Translations under genes and position numbers: made by a program
Shown here: one piece after another, positions 22,655 through 34,834 of the stretch
Layout of the letters: each line of letters starts with the position of its first letter
How positions within the stretch are numbered: the stretch's first letter is position 1
Origin: Chrysoperla carnea
Taxonomy: Eukaryota; Arthropoda; Insecta; Neuroptera; Chrysopidae
Assembly (NCBI RefSeq): GCF_905475395.1
Contig: NC_058337.1
Coordinates: 131,151,960-131,215,959 of the forward strand
Length of the DNA stretch: 64,000 bases
Direction of reading: 5' to 3'
The notes under the pieces: generated by a model
Databases searched by the model: none
What the model was told of the DNA's origin: nothing
Seen by the model: only the letters and a program-made list of their open reading frames with translations

Positions 22655-23715
22655 CCGACTTCGAACAAAAACGGAGGAGGTTATCAATTCGACTGTATTT
22701 TTTTTTATGTTTGTTACCTCAGAACTTTTGAATGGATGAACCTATTTTGATGATTCTTTATCTATTTGAAAGCTCGTGCTTCCCGTGTGGTCCCATTTCA
22801 TTTTAGTCCAATTCTGACAACGGCATCCATGAGAAAACCATAAAAATCTTAAAATTTGAATTAAGTATGCACGACAAGAAGACGAATAACTCAATATCAG
22901 GCCAACCGATTTCGATGATTCTTTTTTTAGTGACAAATTAGTTAGTGTACTTCAGATTCACTAAAAATCACAAAAGAAAAAAAACTTTTAACAAAAAGAA
23001 AACCGATTTCAAAAGAAAAACTTTTCCAAAACAAATTAATATGCATTAAAAAGTAAAAAAATCTTATATATTTAAACGAGCAATTCTTGTATATATATAT
23101 ATATATATATCAACGATCTTGGAAATGGCTCCAACGATTTTCATGAAAATGAGTATGCAGGGTTTTTTTGGGGCAAAAAGTCGATCTAGCAAGGTTTCAT
23201 TTTTAAAAAACGTCGTTTTATCCGTCTTTTCATGAAAAACTGAAACCGGCAATGCAAATTATAGCTCTTCCTGACATCTATTGGTGTATGTCGTAGTTAA
23301 TGAAATACAATGCAAATTATAACTCTTCCTGACATCTATTGGTGTATATCGTAGTTAATGAAATAAAATACATTACCGGGACATTCAAATTGGTATTTGT
23401 GTGGAGACATTTAAAACGGTCTTCTATTAGTGATAAAATTTGTGTCTTTTTAAGAATACCGAGCAAAGCTCGGTCATCCAGATATTAATTTATAATATAA
23501 TGTAGTTAAAATTATTGTTATTTTTAGAGTCGGTGTCAGCCAAGGAAACAACTCTGGCAGAACCGACACCGACTCCAAAAATAACAATAAATTTAACTGC
23601 ATTATATTATAAATTATTTTTTTACTTTTGAATGCATAATAATTTGTTTTGGAAAAGTTTTTCTTTTGAAGTCGGTTTTCTTTTTGTTAAAAGATTTTTT
23701 TATTTCTTTATGTAA
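22655..23715 (+). mobile_element. Palindromic element, family B (copy 2), split by a family C insertion
   Basis: The copy has the same order as copy 1: ACCGACTTCGAAC, GGAGGAGGTTATCAATTCG, the long tail, and the palindrome meeting at GGTGTCAGCCAAGG. Its left palindrome arm is interrupted at 23062 by an insertion of about 425 bp and resumes at about 23487 with TTTATAATATAATGTAGTT. Confidence 0.75.
23062..23486 (+). mobile_element. Helitron-like element, family C (copy 1), nested
   Basis: Starts TCTTATATATTTAAACGAGC directly after a host A. It contains an AT-dinucleotide run, one unit related to the 2620-3070 array, and a 58-bp direct duplication (CTCTTCCTGACATCTATTGG). It ends with the hairpin ACCGAGC-AAA-GCTCGGT plus about 12 bases. 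A TC start, a subterminal hairpin and no inverted repeats fit a rolling-circle transposon, although the last bases are not the canonical CTRR. Confidence 0.7.
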
Positions 23716-25179
23716 TCAATGATAAAATGCAAGGTTGATTTTAAAAAGTTTGTCTCAAAATAACATTGATAAAATACTTTTAAATTCATTATTAAATTTT
23801 CTAATCGACAACAAGTTCACGGCCTCCAAATTAACGAATGGCTATAAATATAAAATAGTTTTAATATGTTGCACTTTTAAACAAAGTCTATCGGACTCTG
23901 ATTTATATATGTTTAATTAAAATTTTTAAGTAATGAATTTATTGAATATTTTCATTGTCAAAAAAGTATGAGAGTATCTCATGCATAAAAGGTTTCGTGC
24001 CAAATATAAAATGCAGATTTTTATTATAAAAAATGAATAATTGACAGGTGTTTTCCAAAGTTTTTGACACGTAAATATTAGTTTTAATTATTTTTAATCG
24101 CAATGCAACCATGACATTTTTTTTGTATGATTTTTAGCAAATTTTATCTATGTATTATGAAACATTATGTATATGAAAATCCCAATTGAAAAAGCATTTA
24201 ATGCTTTGATAGGCAGTAGAGAAAGTGTAACCTCGAAAGTATGAATCGAATTCCGATAAGGTGATTTTTATACATTCCTAAATTTTTCCAACAAATAATA
24301 TCTTATAGTTCCTGCGAAAATTTTATAAGGTCCATTCTATGCCAAATTTTCAATAAAGCAGTGTATTCTGAACAGAAAAACTCCCAGTAAAATTTTGAAA
24401 ACCATAATCAAACAATGGATTAAAGAAAGTTTAAAACAATTTCAAAAAAAAAAAATGGGCTGTCTTAGTTTTGGCACGTAAACAGAATGACAAAACTGAT
24501 TATAAAATCACGGATTTTTTTGAGATAAGAGGAATTAAATTTAAAAAATAGTCAAGAACTCAAAAACAGGTCTTTGAGAATGTATTAAATTATTTGGAAA
24601 TGTAAATTTTGGGCATTTCTATTTTCGTAAAACTGGTACAGTAGCGGTTAAATCTACGAAAAAGCTTTTATTTGAAGTTTCCTAAATGGTACCGATACAT
24701 AGTTACTTATATCACATACAAATTATGGTTATTTAGAGTTCTTTATGTATAATTCTGGAGTGCCAAATATTAATTAAAATTGAATATAAATAAAATATAA
24801 AACACGTCTTTGGGAATGCATATCTAGCATAATAATCGCTTCAGGAGAAAAGTCGGTGTAAGGTTTCTAACTTATTTGTAATTACTTATTTAAAAATTCT
24901 TCAAGGTTAAGATGAGTGGAAAAGAAAATTTCTCTTGCTTCTAGTTTATATTTCCAAGAAAATCTAATCCATAAAATTTTGAAAAAAAGGTGAGTTAAAA
25001 GGAATAGTTTTAGAATAAAATAAATTTAAAAAAAAATGTAGATATTTTTTTTCGTTTTCGCGATATTAATTTTGATGCAAATTGGTCAAAATTGGGAACA
25101 CAGGCATACTTATCTCGTGTTTTATACGGTCAAAATTTCTGAAATTTTGGGATCTAATAGTAAGCCCTTTTAAATTTTT
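23716..25179. other. AT-rich intergenic, no gene seen
   Basis: Only short AT-rich chance frames are present. No repeat family or RNA gene was recognised. Confidence 0.4.
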
Positions 25180-25705
25180 ATACCATGTATATATGTAATA
25201 TATATCAAAGTATACTAAGTTTAGTCCCAAGTTTGTAACGCTTACAAATATTGATACTACCAACAAAATTTTAGTATAGGTGTTCATAAAATCACCTAAT
25301 TAGTCCATTTCCGGTTGTCCGCCCGTACGTCCGTTTGTCAACACGATAACTCAAAAACGAAAAAAGATAGCTGAAATTTTTAGCGAACTCAGGACGTAAA
25401 AAGTGAGGTCGAGTTCGTAAATGAGCAATATATGTCAATTGCGTCTTGGATCCATAGGACCCATCTTGTAAACCGTTAGAGATGGAACAAAAGTTTAAAA
25501 AATATTCCTTATATAAAAATAAACAACTTTTGTTTGAAACATTTTTTCGTAAGCATCACTGTTTACCCGTCAGAGCGCAAATTAGGCGCAAATTATATAG
25601 TATGTTTTATATGGGAATATATCTATGAGTAACGTGACAGAATTATCAACACTGTCTATACATTGTATTTCAATAATTAACTCAGTCGATTGTTTGTTTT
25701 TATTT
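25180..25705 (+). repeat. Interspersed repeat, family A (copy 4, near full length)
   Basis: Runs from ATACCATGTATATATGTAAT through AAGTTTAGTCCCAAGTTTG, GGTGTTCATAAAATCACC and CATCTTGTAAACCGTTAGAG to CTCAGTCGATTGTTTG. It is the most complete plus-oriented copy together with 54615-55112. Confidence 0.75.
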
Positions 25706-26176
25706 GTTCAATTTAATTTCACGTTAAATTTTGTGGCAAAAACATTTTCCATAGCTTTAGCAATAAGAACTGCAAATACTATGCTGGAAATATCTTAAAT
25801 GTTGGGCCCTCTATTATTACATCAAACTTGGATTAAAGTGCGCTTCAAAAAAATACGGAAAAAATGAATATATTGGAGGTTGTATGATAATAACATTTAA
25901 ATCATGTTTGATCAAAAAAAGAACATTTTATTTTCCGCGTGGGTTTCGTTTATTTATTTTTTTTTCCTTCTTATTAATAAATTTGCATTATTTAATCCAA
26001 ATATGGAATAATTTCAATTGATATAAATAATAATAATATTATTGTGGAATGAAATTTTTTAATAAAAAGGTTACTAATTTTAATTATTACTATTTTTGTA
26101 TTCTGCACAAGACTCAACGAGAGTGATTTTTTATTTATTTTTGTCTCCTGCTGTTAAGAAATGGAATATATTCGAT

Positions 26177-26605
26177 TTTTAACCGACTTCAAACAAAAAC
26201 GGAGGAGGTTCTCAATTCGTATGTATTTTTTTTTTATGTTTGTTACCTCAGAACTTTTGACTGGATGAACCGATTTTGATGATTCTTTATCTGTTTGAAA
26301 GCTGATGATTCTTTATCTTCCCGTTTGGTCCCATTTCATTTTGGTCGAGTTCTGACAACGGCATCCATGAGAAAACCATAAAACTCTTAAATTTACATTA
26401 AGTATGCACGACAAGAGGACGATTAACTCAATATCACTTCGATGATTCTTTTTTAGTGAAAAATTAGTTAGTGTACTTCAGATTCACTAAAATAATTTTA
26501 ACTACATTATATTATCGTTATTTTTTTAATTTTTAGTGCATTTTAATTTATTTTAGAAAAGTATTTCTTTTGAAGTCGGTTTTCTTTTTGTTAAAAGTTT
26601 TTTTT
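26177..26605 (+). mobile_element. Palindromic element, family B (copy 3, palindrome deleted)
   Basis: The tail is present (ACCGACTTCAAAC, GGAGGAGGTTCTCAATTCG). The left palindrome arm and centre are missing, so it jumps from the ATTCACTAAAAT block to AATTTTAACTACATTATATTATCG and the right arm. Confidence 0.7.
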
Positions 26606-26749
26606 ATTTTTTTAAATTTTTAAACGTATATGATTTTTTTTTATCTGTCAACACTTGTGGCGCCAGATTTGTATAATTTGTAGTAAATATTCATAATATA
26701 TGGGTTACTAGAAAAATAAGCAAAATGGAAAAAGATTATAGATATTGCT

Positions 26750-27205
26750 CCGTAGTCACGTAGTTCATTATTTTTAGAAAAGAGGTGTTCTAAGTTTGAT
26801 CGCTATGTGTGTGTGTGTCTGTCGGTCTGTGGCATCGTAACCCCTAAAGGTCGAACCGACTTAATTGAAAACAGTGTCTAGAACTCGAATAGCCTAATTG
26901 GAAAGGCGCTTGACATGAATCCAAGAAGTCCGGGTTCGAGTCCTGGTTTGAGTGTATTTTTTTTTAAATTCTCTTTAATTAAGATTATTAGACAAGAAAT
27001 TTGTCAATATTTAGTTTACGCCTGTATGTAACATATTATATCAAAATATAGTCGAATAGACCATGATGTAAATATCGTGTGCATGATAAAATGTAAACAA
27101 CAACAATAAGTAATAATTGAAAACATTTTATAGCTAAGTTTCCAAAAATCGATTTACAAGGAATAAATCGCAATTATCGAGGGTTTTTTAAATTTCACTT
27201 GTATT
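26750..27205 (+). repeat. Family D related repeat with embedded tRNA-like sequence
   Basis: AGAGGTGTTCTAAGTTTGATCGCTATGTGTGTGTG, a TCTGTCGGTCTGTGGCATCGTA block and the distal AATTTCACTTGTATTCATTT match the family D tandem at 55703-56400. The middle is replaced by a tRNA-like segment. Confidence 0.5.
26883..26953 (+). tRNA. tRNA-like cloverleaf, probably a pseudogene or SINE head
   Basis: The 71 bases fold as a tRNA. The acceptor stem is ACTCGAA/TTTGAGT (7 bp, one G-T), the D arm GCC/GGC, the anticodon stem CTTG/CAAG, and the T arm CCGGG-TTCGAGT-CCTGG with a good B box. A T9 run follows within a few bases, like a Pol III terminator. The base where U33 is expected is A and the anticodon stem closes poorly. 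I therefore favour a tRNA pseudogene or tRNA-derived repeat over a working gene. Confidence 0.4.
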
Positions 27206-28194
27206 CATTTACATCTGAAAGGTAAAGAAATACCACTTGGGCAAAAGCACCACTCGGTACCATATAACTTTCTATCTAGAGAGTGAACTAATTAATCCAA
27301 AATTTTCATCAAAATGGGTTCTATAGGTCAAAATTTAGAGTTTTCGTCTTTTTTCTCCTCGCATACTGGAGTAGTTAGTATTTTAAAAATTAGATCCAAT
27401 TAGATCCAAACTTTAATTAAGTTTATCTCCAGATAGAGGAGGCCAATCGACTTCAAATTTTGATGGCAATTGCATTATCATATCAATACTAAATATAAAA
27501 TGCTGACAGTATGCTCATAGCACGATAACTACCTTAAATCTTACGTTTAAATAAACATATAATTTATTTGGAGATCAAAAAGTAGGTTTTGGTAATAAAC
27601 ATCAATTATAATCTTACTGACTTTGACGTTTAAAAATTGTATGCAAGCTAGTAAACAAAAACACAAATAATCATTCAAGTTCCTTGATTATCAATAAATT
27701 CTTCACTCGAGAACGTATCAATATTTTACCTGAATAAAATAGTAAAATTTACCTACGATCAATTTTGATTAATTCTTATAAATATAATTTTGTTTTTAGT
27801 AGAGACATGCCTCGATTTGTAGCCTGCAATGACTCATTGTAATAGTTTTATGTAAGACTTGAATGAATTCTGTTTTTTTAAATCAAGTAATAATATTTCC
27901 TTCATATTAAGAATATTTTGTATAACAAAAAGTTATTATTAAAAGAGTTCTTCTGTTCTTTTTAACGTGGTATATAGTACACCAAGTGTTAAGCAGAGAA
28001 AGAAGCTCTTATTACGGTGAAATAGCTCTATCTTTTTCTGCATTCATTTAATGTACTACATGGAGCTAAAAAGAACATGTAGATGTGAGGACAGAGTGAT
28101 TCAAGTTATAACAGAGGGACTTCATAAAATAATAGACAACGTTAAAATAATGACAATTTCTCAATACTTTCTAAATACAAGGTCTTGAAATACC
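27206..28194. other. Intergenic, nothing identified
   Basis: No repeat or gene was supported. Confidence 0.35.
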
Positions 28195-28330
28195 ATTTGT
28201 TTTCGCATAAGAACTCCATGATAAATTTTCTTTGATAGAAAGAGAAACATACCAATCTTTGATGGCTTTTATCTTGATTATTTTTATTGTTATTCGAAAA
28301 ATATTGTTATATTTACGAGCTTTTATTAAA
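28195..28330 (-). repeat. Interspersed repeat, family L (copy 1)
   Basis: Inverted copy of 36140-36285. The shared core is TTTGATGGCTTTTATCTTG and TTTTATTGTTATTCGAA. Confidence 0.55.
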
Positions 28331-28784
28331 GCAAACAAAAAATCTTTATTGCCAAAACCATTTCTTAGAAAAATTGGAAATTTGGCAGTTTAAGCTAGGA
28401 ATACTTCATGGTTTAAGGCCTATGGTGATAAATTACGAAAACCGGCGGTAGAGATATGAGTGTAGTATCATCACCCTGCTCCACTGGCTTTATTGCAAAT
28501 ACAATATCGTTTTGCATTGACTTATGCTTGGAGCATTGTGTTTTAAAGAACCCCTGATCAGTGTAAATGGGAAATGGCTTTCGGTTAAATGTCATCAGTT
28601 GTGAGATTGCATATGATTTATCACATTTTAAAATTAAATGAAAATTACATACTTTGACATGGAATATCTCGAAAACACATTGGCGAGGTTTGTGCCCATT
28701 AAGACATTTCTTTAGAATCTCAAGAAGAATAATGTCCTGAGTCCTCGTGACATTTGACCGAAAGAATTTCCTATATACAGTGGT

Positions 28785-28905
28785 CAGGGGTCCTTTCCAT
28801 TTTATCTAAGCAGCCGTTTTGGCAATATTTGTAAAAATATCCTTTTTCTTCCATAATTCCAACACCCTTATATACCTAGGAAAAGACGATTTATCGACTA
28901 TTGGT
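28785..28905. repeat. Interspersed repeat, family J (copy 2)
   Basis: Homologous to 1-115: CAGCCGTTTTGGCAATATT, AATATCCTTTTTCTTCCA and GAAAAGACGATTTA. Confidence 0.5.
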
Positions 28906-29564
28906 GTGTTGAGGTTACGTTATCTATCATTTGATAAAACACGACTGTTATAACTTGGAACATTCTGTATATGTTATATTATATAGTTGCCACCAAATTA
29001 CCTGTTTAAAAAAAGTATACCATTTAAGGAAAATTACTTCATCAAGACATACATAATGAACGTTTTGCTTGAGAAAAAAAATACAGTAAGGTCAAAAGTA
29101 TCTTTAAATCACGTACAACTTACAAAAACGTTACAAAAACAAAATATAAATAAACAAAAACTTACCGCCTACTGGATCAGACTCGTCAACGTGAATCATG
29201 ATGGCTTAGGCGCCACTATTTCAGTATGACCTTCCTGTCAACAGAACAGAAAAACAGGTTTCAAAAAAATTTCACATAAAGTACTTATAATATCAATGAT
29301 ATATATTAAATTAAAAAAAAAATTAATTAAAAGCTTATAGTTAGGCATTAATTTACTCTACTTTCAATAAATTTGATATATGTGTCACAAAATATGGTTG
29401 GCTGTTCCAAGGACGTTCCAAAAAAATCAAGTTTTCTTAGGATTACCTTTAAATCGTGAATATGCATTCTCATTAATGCCCTTTATAAGTAGGTAAATTT
29501 TTGAATACCCCTTATAGTGTTAAAGAACCTCGCAAGAGGCTTTCTTTGAAACTTTTCCTAGGTT

Positions 29565-29855
29565 AAGTTAGGTTATATTGACTGTCCACGAAGGACACAC
29601 TTAGGCTATAGAGCCCAATGTGATACCATATATGTGTTTTACCACCTTTCCGCTGATAGTTTCATTTATCAGCTCCTTAATTTCAGGGGCTGAGTGCACC
29701 TCCTTCATGCATATACCATGCACTCACTACACCAGCCCATCACAACTATTAATCAAATTAATTTTGTTGCGACGGCGGGAATCGAACCCGCTACCCTAAG
29801 CATACCGCGGACGGAATTGGTTACGCCTTAACCAACTGAGCTAATAGAGCGATAA
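29565..29855 (-). mobile_element. SINE with tRNA-derived head
   Basis: On the minus strand the head (29851 to 29769) carries an A box, TAGCTCAGTTGG, and a B box, GGTTCGATTCC, inside a perfect GCGGG/CCCGC T stem. The acceptor ends do not pair. The body continues through GGTGCACTCAGCC and TATGGTATCACATT to a 3' side ending near AACCTAACTTAACC. Body fragments recur at 149-515. This architecture is that of a Pol III-driven SINE. Confidence 0.7.
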
Positions 29856-29864
29856 ACTTTCCCT

Positions 29865-30235
29865 AACCCACCCTAAAATGTTATTTGGATCATTCTGATC
29901 AAAAGCTCTCACGACCACAAAAATTTTTAACAAAAGTTTTTTTCAAGCTAAGGGCAATCAAAGATGCGAATATATTATAGTTTTAGTATATAACTAGAAA
30001 AATAGTTTTCTGTAAAACTTTTTCAAACCATCTCCAAAATGTTTTTCGCATCGTTGGGATCAAAAGCTGTCACGGCCAGAAAATTTGTAATCTGGAAGTT
30101 TTCGAGCCAAGGACTTTATAACTATAATGTCTGTGTAGCTTTGATCGCCGGTAGCTTGAAAATTACTCATTAAAAATTTTTGTGTCCGTGAGAGCTTTTG
30201 ATCAGAATGTTCCAAAGAATATTTTAGGGTGGGTT
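29865..30235. mobile_element. Foldback element, about 85-bp arms
   Basis: AACCCACCCTAAAATGTTAT (29865) is inverted at ATATTTTAGGGTGGGTT (ends 30235). The arms continue through GATCAAAAGCTCTCACG and CGTGAGAGCTTTTGATC. A third, direct relative (GATCAAAAGCTGTCACGGCC) lies in the middle near 30059. It abuts the SINE at 29565-29855. Confidence 0.65.
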
Positions 30236-30713
30236 AGAAGCAGTTTCACAGAAAGACATTATCTTATCAAATCTTGCGGGGTTCTTTATAGAATTGAGCT
30301 GTTAAAGTTTGCGTTTTTAACGAATAAAATAAATCCTCTATAAGTGTTTGAAGTGTTTTTAAAGGTTTGTTTTAATTTATAACAAGCCTAAATTTCTTAA
30401 GATTAATTTAGAAAACGTAATATTTATAATCTCAATAGTTAAAAGTCGAACTTTATACAGTGTTTCGCTTTTAAAATGATACAATATCGATTTGAAATTT
30501 TCGCACAGTTATACAGAGTGATGAGTCACATTTTTTAAGATACTTAACCGAAATCAGAACTTGAAGTATTCTTTGCAACTTTTTCAAATAGTTTTTTTTA
30601 AATATTTAACCATCTCTGACGGCTAGGCAAAATATTAAGAATCGGCCCTATTTGTCGATTTGTAGTAGGTAGAAGTTTAAAGTTCTGATTTCGATTAGGT
30701 ATCTTAAAAAATG

Positions 30714-30997
30714 TAACCTATCACCTTGGTTGGCTATGCAAAATTTCAATTCGATATTCCTATAAATAAAGAAAATATGATAATGTCTTCATCTTAAATA
30801 CGACCCACTATAGACTATACGATTATATGTATGCTTCTAGATTGGCAAACCTATCTAACCTATCACCTTGGTTGGCTATGCAAAATTTCAATTCGATATT
30901 CCTATAAATAAAGAAAATATGATAATGTCTTCATCTTAAATACGACCCACTATAGACTATACGATTATATGTATGCTTCTAGATTGGCAACCCTATA
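30714..30997 (+). repeat. 142-bp tandem duplication
   Basis: The unit starting TAACCTATCACCTTGG is repeated almost without change (30714-30855 and 30856-30997), so the duplication is recent. The flanking 30630-30713 part is related to 46085-46215. Confidence 0.8.
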
Positions 30998-31413
30998 ATT
31001 TAGGTGTAAATATAATGATGATTATTATTATTATTATATTAATACGTTACATATTACAAATGAATGTAATATTAAATACTTTTGCAAAACTTAAGTAATC
31101 ATATATCGCTGCTGTAATATAATATTTATTTTATATTTTTATATTTTATTGAGAGCTATAACTCTTAACATTTACATATTGTTGCTTGCTACTGTGTTTT
31201 ATAATAATAAAAAAAATAAAAATACAATCTGTCATAAATAACATATTTATATTAATAACCTAATAATAATATCTAACATTTTTTCGTGGTTTTAGAGTAA
31301 AGTTATATAATATTAACTAAAACCGTGACCTCCTTATATGAATAAAATATGAAACTTATGATATCATAAAACAATTTATTAATTTTTGCAAATAATTATT
31401 ATATTCTATTAAT
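30998..31413. other. AT-rich spacer with ATT microsatellite
   Basis: An (ATT)n run lies near 31019-31040. Nothing else was seen. Confidence 0.4.
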
Positions 31414-31552
31414 ATACAGGATGAATCAAACAAAAGTCATTATACACGATCGTATCTAATCGAATATAGTCCGAATAAAATAAGTAATGTCAAATCGCAA
31501 ATAAATTTAACATGACATTTTTAAAATGAAGACTTTTGATTCATCCTACATA
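31414..31552. mobile_element. MITE, about 139 bp
   Basis: TACAGGATGAATCAAACAAA at the left is inverted at GACTTTTGATTCATCCTACA at the right. Non-coding interior. Confidence 0.6.
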
Positions 31553-32439
31553 TTCGTTGTGTGCGTAGTCATGGTAGGGACAATAAAATCGATGCCAGCG
31601 CTTGCAGTGAAAAATTTGGGCGATAAATGACGCTGTTATGACTAATTTGCAGTTCTTTACATGTTGATCTTATAGAAAATGTTAAATTAAAATTATTGAA
31701 AAACATTAATTAATTAAACTTGCATTAAAAATTGTGAAAATAAAAATCAAATTGCACAAATATTATTTTTCAATTGTAAATTATCATAATTATTTATTTA
31801 AATTTGTGAGACAATAATATTAAATTTTCAATGTAAGTGATAAATGCAATCCATACAATTATATATGCATCCATACAATTCTATAATTAAAGTAATGTAT
31901 CGTTACCATGGAAACGCCTCCAATAAAACTCACGCACGGTGCGAATAGCGTGCTTGGGAACAAGTACAAAGATGTAAATTTTTTTAGCCATACTTGAGTT
32001 TTATAACACTTTTGTAACTTTTGTACACGAAAAAATGAAAATGCACAACAAAAAATTCGAAATTGAATTATTTTTCTTTGTAATTGTCAATTAGTTTTTT
32101 TTTAATAATCTATTTATTTTAAATTTCAAAACAATAAAAATCACCTAAAGTAGTAATAATCCAAGTACAACTTATTTGTGAAAATTGAAAATTTTTTTTA
32201 TTTTCGCCATTAGAATATTTGTATAATATATTGGTATTGTCAATTTTTTTTCGATTTATTGAAATATTTAAAAATATAAATATAAGTAATATTATTGTTT
32301 GTTATTCAGATAAAATTACCTCATTCGTTGTGGTCGAGATTTTCAAGCATATATTATATTATCACTCATGGTAGACCAGTCGCCACAAGACGAAATATAT
32401 CACTAAATAAGTGTTTCATTACTTCATAAAAAAAAAATT
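31553..32439. other. AT-rich intergenic, nothing identified
   Basis: No features were supported. Confidence 0.35.
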
Positions 32440-32812
32440 GGATCCAATTTCTAGGGTAAAATTTGAATGAAATTGATCTACAATTATCGATAAACTTTAT
32501 TAGTATTTTCTTTCGATTAAATGCAAAAATGACATAATTTTAAGTCGCATTTTCTCCGAACGCTAAAGTGATTTTAGTTTTTATTTTATGAGGAAAAATT
32601 TCCTAATTTTTAAAGTGTTATTCTATCCCTTACCTTTTAGAACCTAAATTGGCTATTAAAGCAACCCGGAGAATTAGATTCCGTTTGATTTCAGAACCTA
32701 ATGTCCCCAATCAAACTCTACAACTTTTATTTAAGTTATTTTTGAATTCGTTAATTAGAAAACGAGCAAGCTATTAGGCAAATAGATTAAAACGGTCGAG
32801 CCTGTATATAAA
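32440..32812. mobile_element. Foldback element, family F (copy 3, partial)
   Basis: Shares TTTCGATTAAATGCAAAAATGAC, TTTTCTCCGAACGCTAA and AAATTGGCTATTAAAG with the other family F copies. It ends GAGCCTGTATA. The left terminus is not clear. Confidence 0.55.
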
Positions 32813-32844
32813 AAAAGCTAAAATAAATAATAGGTTAAAAAAAA

Positions 32845-33110
32845 TAAAAAACACGCTTTTTTGACTAATTGTAAGCTAAACTAAAATTTAGAAAATAATT
32901 ACATTAAATTCAAAAAAATCATTTTATCGTAAAAAAGCGTGGGGTGCTAAATTTCAGTTATTATAAATATTTTATAGACAGATATTAGTACAAGTAAAGT
33001 TATTTTAAAATATCTTTAAAGGCACCCCACGCTTTTTTACGATAAAATAATTTTTTGTCTTTTAAGAAATAATTTTCTACCTTTTAAAAGCGTGATTTTT
33101 AATTTTTTAG
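32845..33110. repeat. Palindromic repeat with GCGTGGGGTGC arms
   Basis: ATTTTATCGTAAAAAAGCG plus TGGGGTGC (32922-32949) is followed about 70 bp later by its exact inverse (33022-33049). Outer AACACGC and AAAGCGTGATTTT words are also inverted. Non-coding, probably a foldback element. Confidence 0.6.
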
Positions 33111-33977
33111 ACTTTTATTTTTTTATCAAAAATTCAGTATAAAATATGGTGGAAGCGCAAATAAAATCCTGATCAGGATAATCAAATAAACTTATTAAAT
33201 TATTGTATGGTCATCGGTTTTTAATAAGTGTGTGAAATTTCGAGTTAATCCGACATTTTGAAAGGGGTCAAAATCATGTTCAAAGTTTTCGTTACATACT
33301 AACATACTAACATACGTATGAAGCTAAAAAAAACGAGTTAAAAAAAGCTTGTATGATCGGAAATATAAAATATCAAACGTAACGCAGCGCGAATAAACTA
33401 TAACAAAGTTATAAAATAAAAATAAAAATTCAAAAAGAAATGAAATTAAAATAAACTTGAGTAATATTATACATTAATTACACAATTAAAATTTTCTTTA
33501 AATAGTGTCTAATTATAAACATTTATTGTTATTATTAAATACATATATTTATTTATTTTTAAAAATGGTATGCAATTAAAATTAAAATATTTGTATTCAT
33601 TTGTATATAATTTATGTAGGAGGATTTCCGGTATGATCAATTCATTCACACAATAAATATTCATCATAAAAATAATATTATTAAGACACAAAATATTGTA
33701 TGTTTGTCCAAAAATATAATTGATTTTTGAATGAATTCTTTGAAAAAAAGATGGTGTCATCTTCGGTGAAATAATATTTTAAATTGAATTTATTATGAAA
33801 TTCTTTGAACTTTTTTTTAAAATTAGTAATATTTTTGAGGCGATTGGCCTATTTGTAATATCATAGCTCCCAAACGGATTAACGGATTATCGATTTCATC
33901 ACAGATTATTTTGAAAGCAGATTAAATTGTCTCATATACATACTTTTGAAGATAAAAGCCCAAATTTAATTGAAAAC
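33111..33977. other. AT-rich intergenic, nothing identified
   Basis: The 83-codon minus frame at 33509-33760 is Ile/Asn/Tyr-rich without a motif. I treat it as chance. Confidence 0.35.
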
Positions 33978-34538
33978 AAGTGAAAACAAACAATTGACTG
34001 AGTTAATTGTTGAAATACCATGCATGGTCAGTGTTGATTTCTTTATCACATTACACATACAAACATGTGACACATACATAACTGATAATCAAGTATAGTA
34101 CATATTATAAAATTTCCGCCTAATTGGCGCCCTCACGGGTAAACAGTGATGCTTACGAAAAAATGTTTCAAACAAAAGTTGTTAAATTTTTGATAAGGAA
34201 CATTTTTTATATTTAAACTTTTGTTCTATCTCTAACGGTTTACAAGATGGGTCCTACGGACCCAAGACCCAATTGACCTATGATGCTCATTTACGAACTT
34301 GACCTCACTTTTTACGTCCTGAGTACGCTGTAAAAATTTCATCTCGATAACTTTTTTCGTTTTTGAGTTATCGTGTCCACAGACGGACGGACGGACGGAC
34401 AACCGGAAATGGACTAATTAGGTGATTTTATGAACACCTATGACAAAATTTTTTTCCTAGCATCATTATTTTTAAGCGTTACAAACTTGGAACTAAACTT
34501 AATATACTATGTATATTTCATATATACATGGTATAAAA
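33978..34538 (-). repeat. Interspersed repeat, family A (copy 5, near full length)
   Basis: Runs from AAGTGAAAACAAACAATTGAC to the TATATTTCATATATACATGG end, collinear with 4502-5067. It contains GACGGACGGACGGACGGAC, the variable number of GACG words that differs between copies. Confidence 0.75.
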
Positions 34539-34623
34539 ATTGGTTATTAAAGTTATAGGTTTTAAATTTTTTTTAAAGATTTGAGGATTCTAGACCTTTA
34601 CTCTCACAGCACCTGGTAAATTA

Positions 34624-34834
34624 TATACAGGGTGTTTCGTGACTCGAAAGATATAACATAAGAGCATATTCTTTGGACAATTTTAAGTCGTAATAATCTT
34701 TGGAGGAATAATAGAGCACATAACTCCTTAACTATTGGGGTTTGAACAAAAGTATACAAGACACTTCCGACTTAAAATTGTCTAAAGAACACGCTCTTAA
34801 CCTATGTCCATCGAGTCACTGAACACCCTGTATA
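34624..34834. mobile_element. MITE, about 210 bp, with about 65-bp inverted repeats
   Basis: TATACAGGGTGTTTCGTGAC at the left is inverted at GTCACTGAACACCCTGTATA at the right. The match continues inward through GACAATTTTAAGTCG and CGACTTAAAATTGTC. A TA target duplication is plausible. Only the central 70 bp or so is unique. Confidence 0.75.

Noticed and set aside
23087-23111. AT dinucleotide run considered as an origin or regulatory element
   Set aside because: The same run occurs at the same place in both family C copies, so it is part of the transposon.
26800-26830. GTGTGTGTG..GTCTGTCGGTCTG words considered as a regulatory repeat
   Set aside because: They are a fixed part of family D and recur at 55.7 and 56.1 kb.
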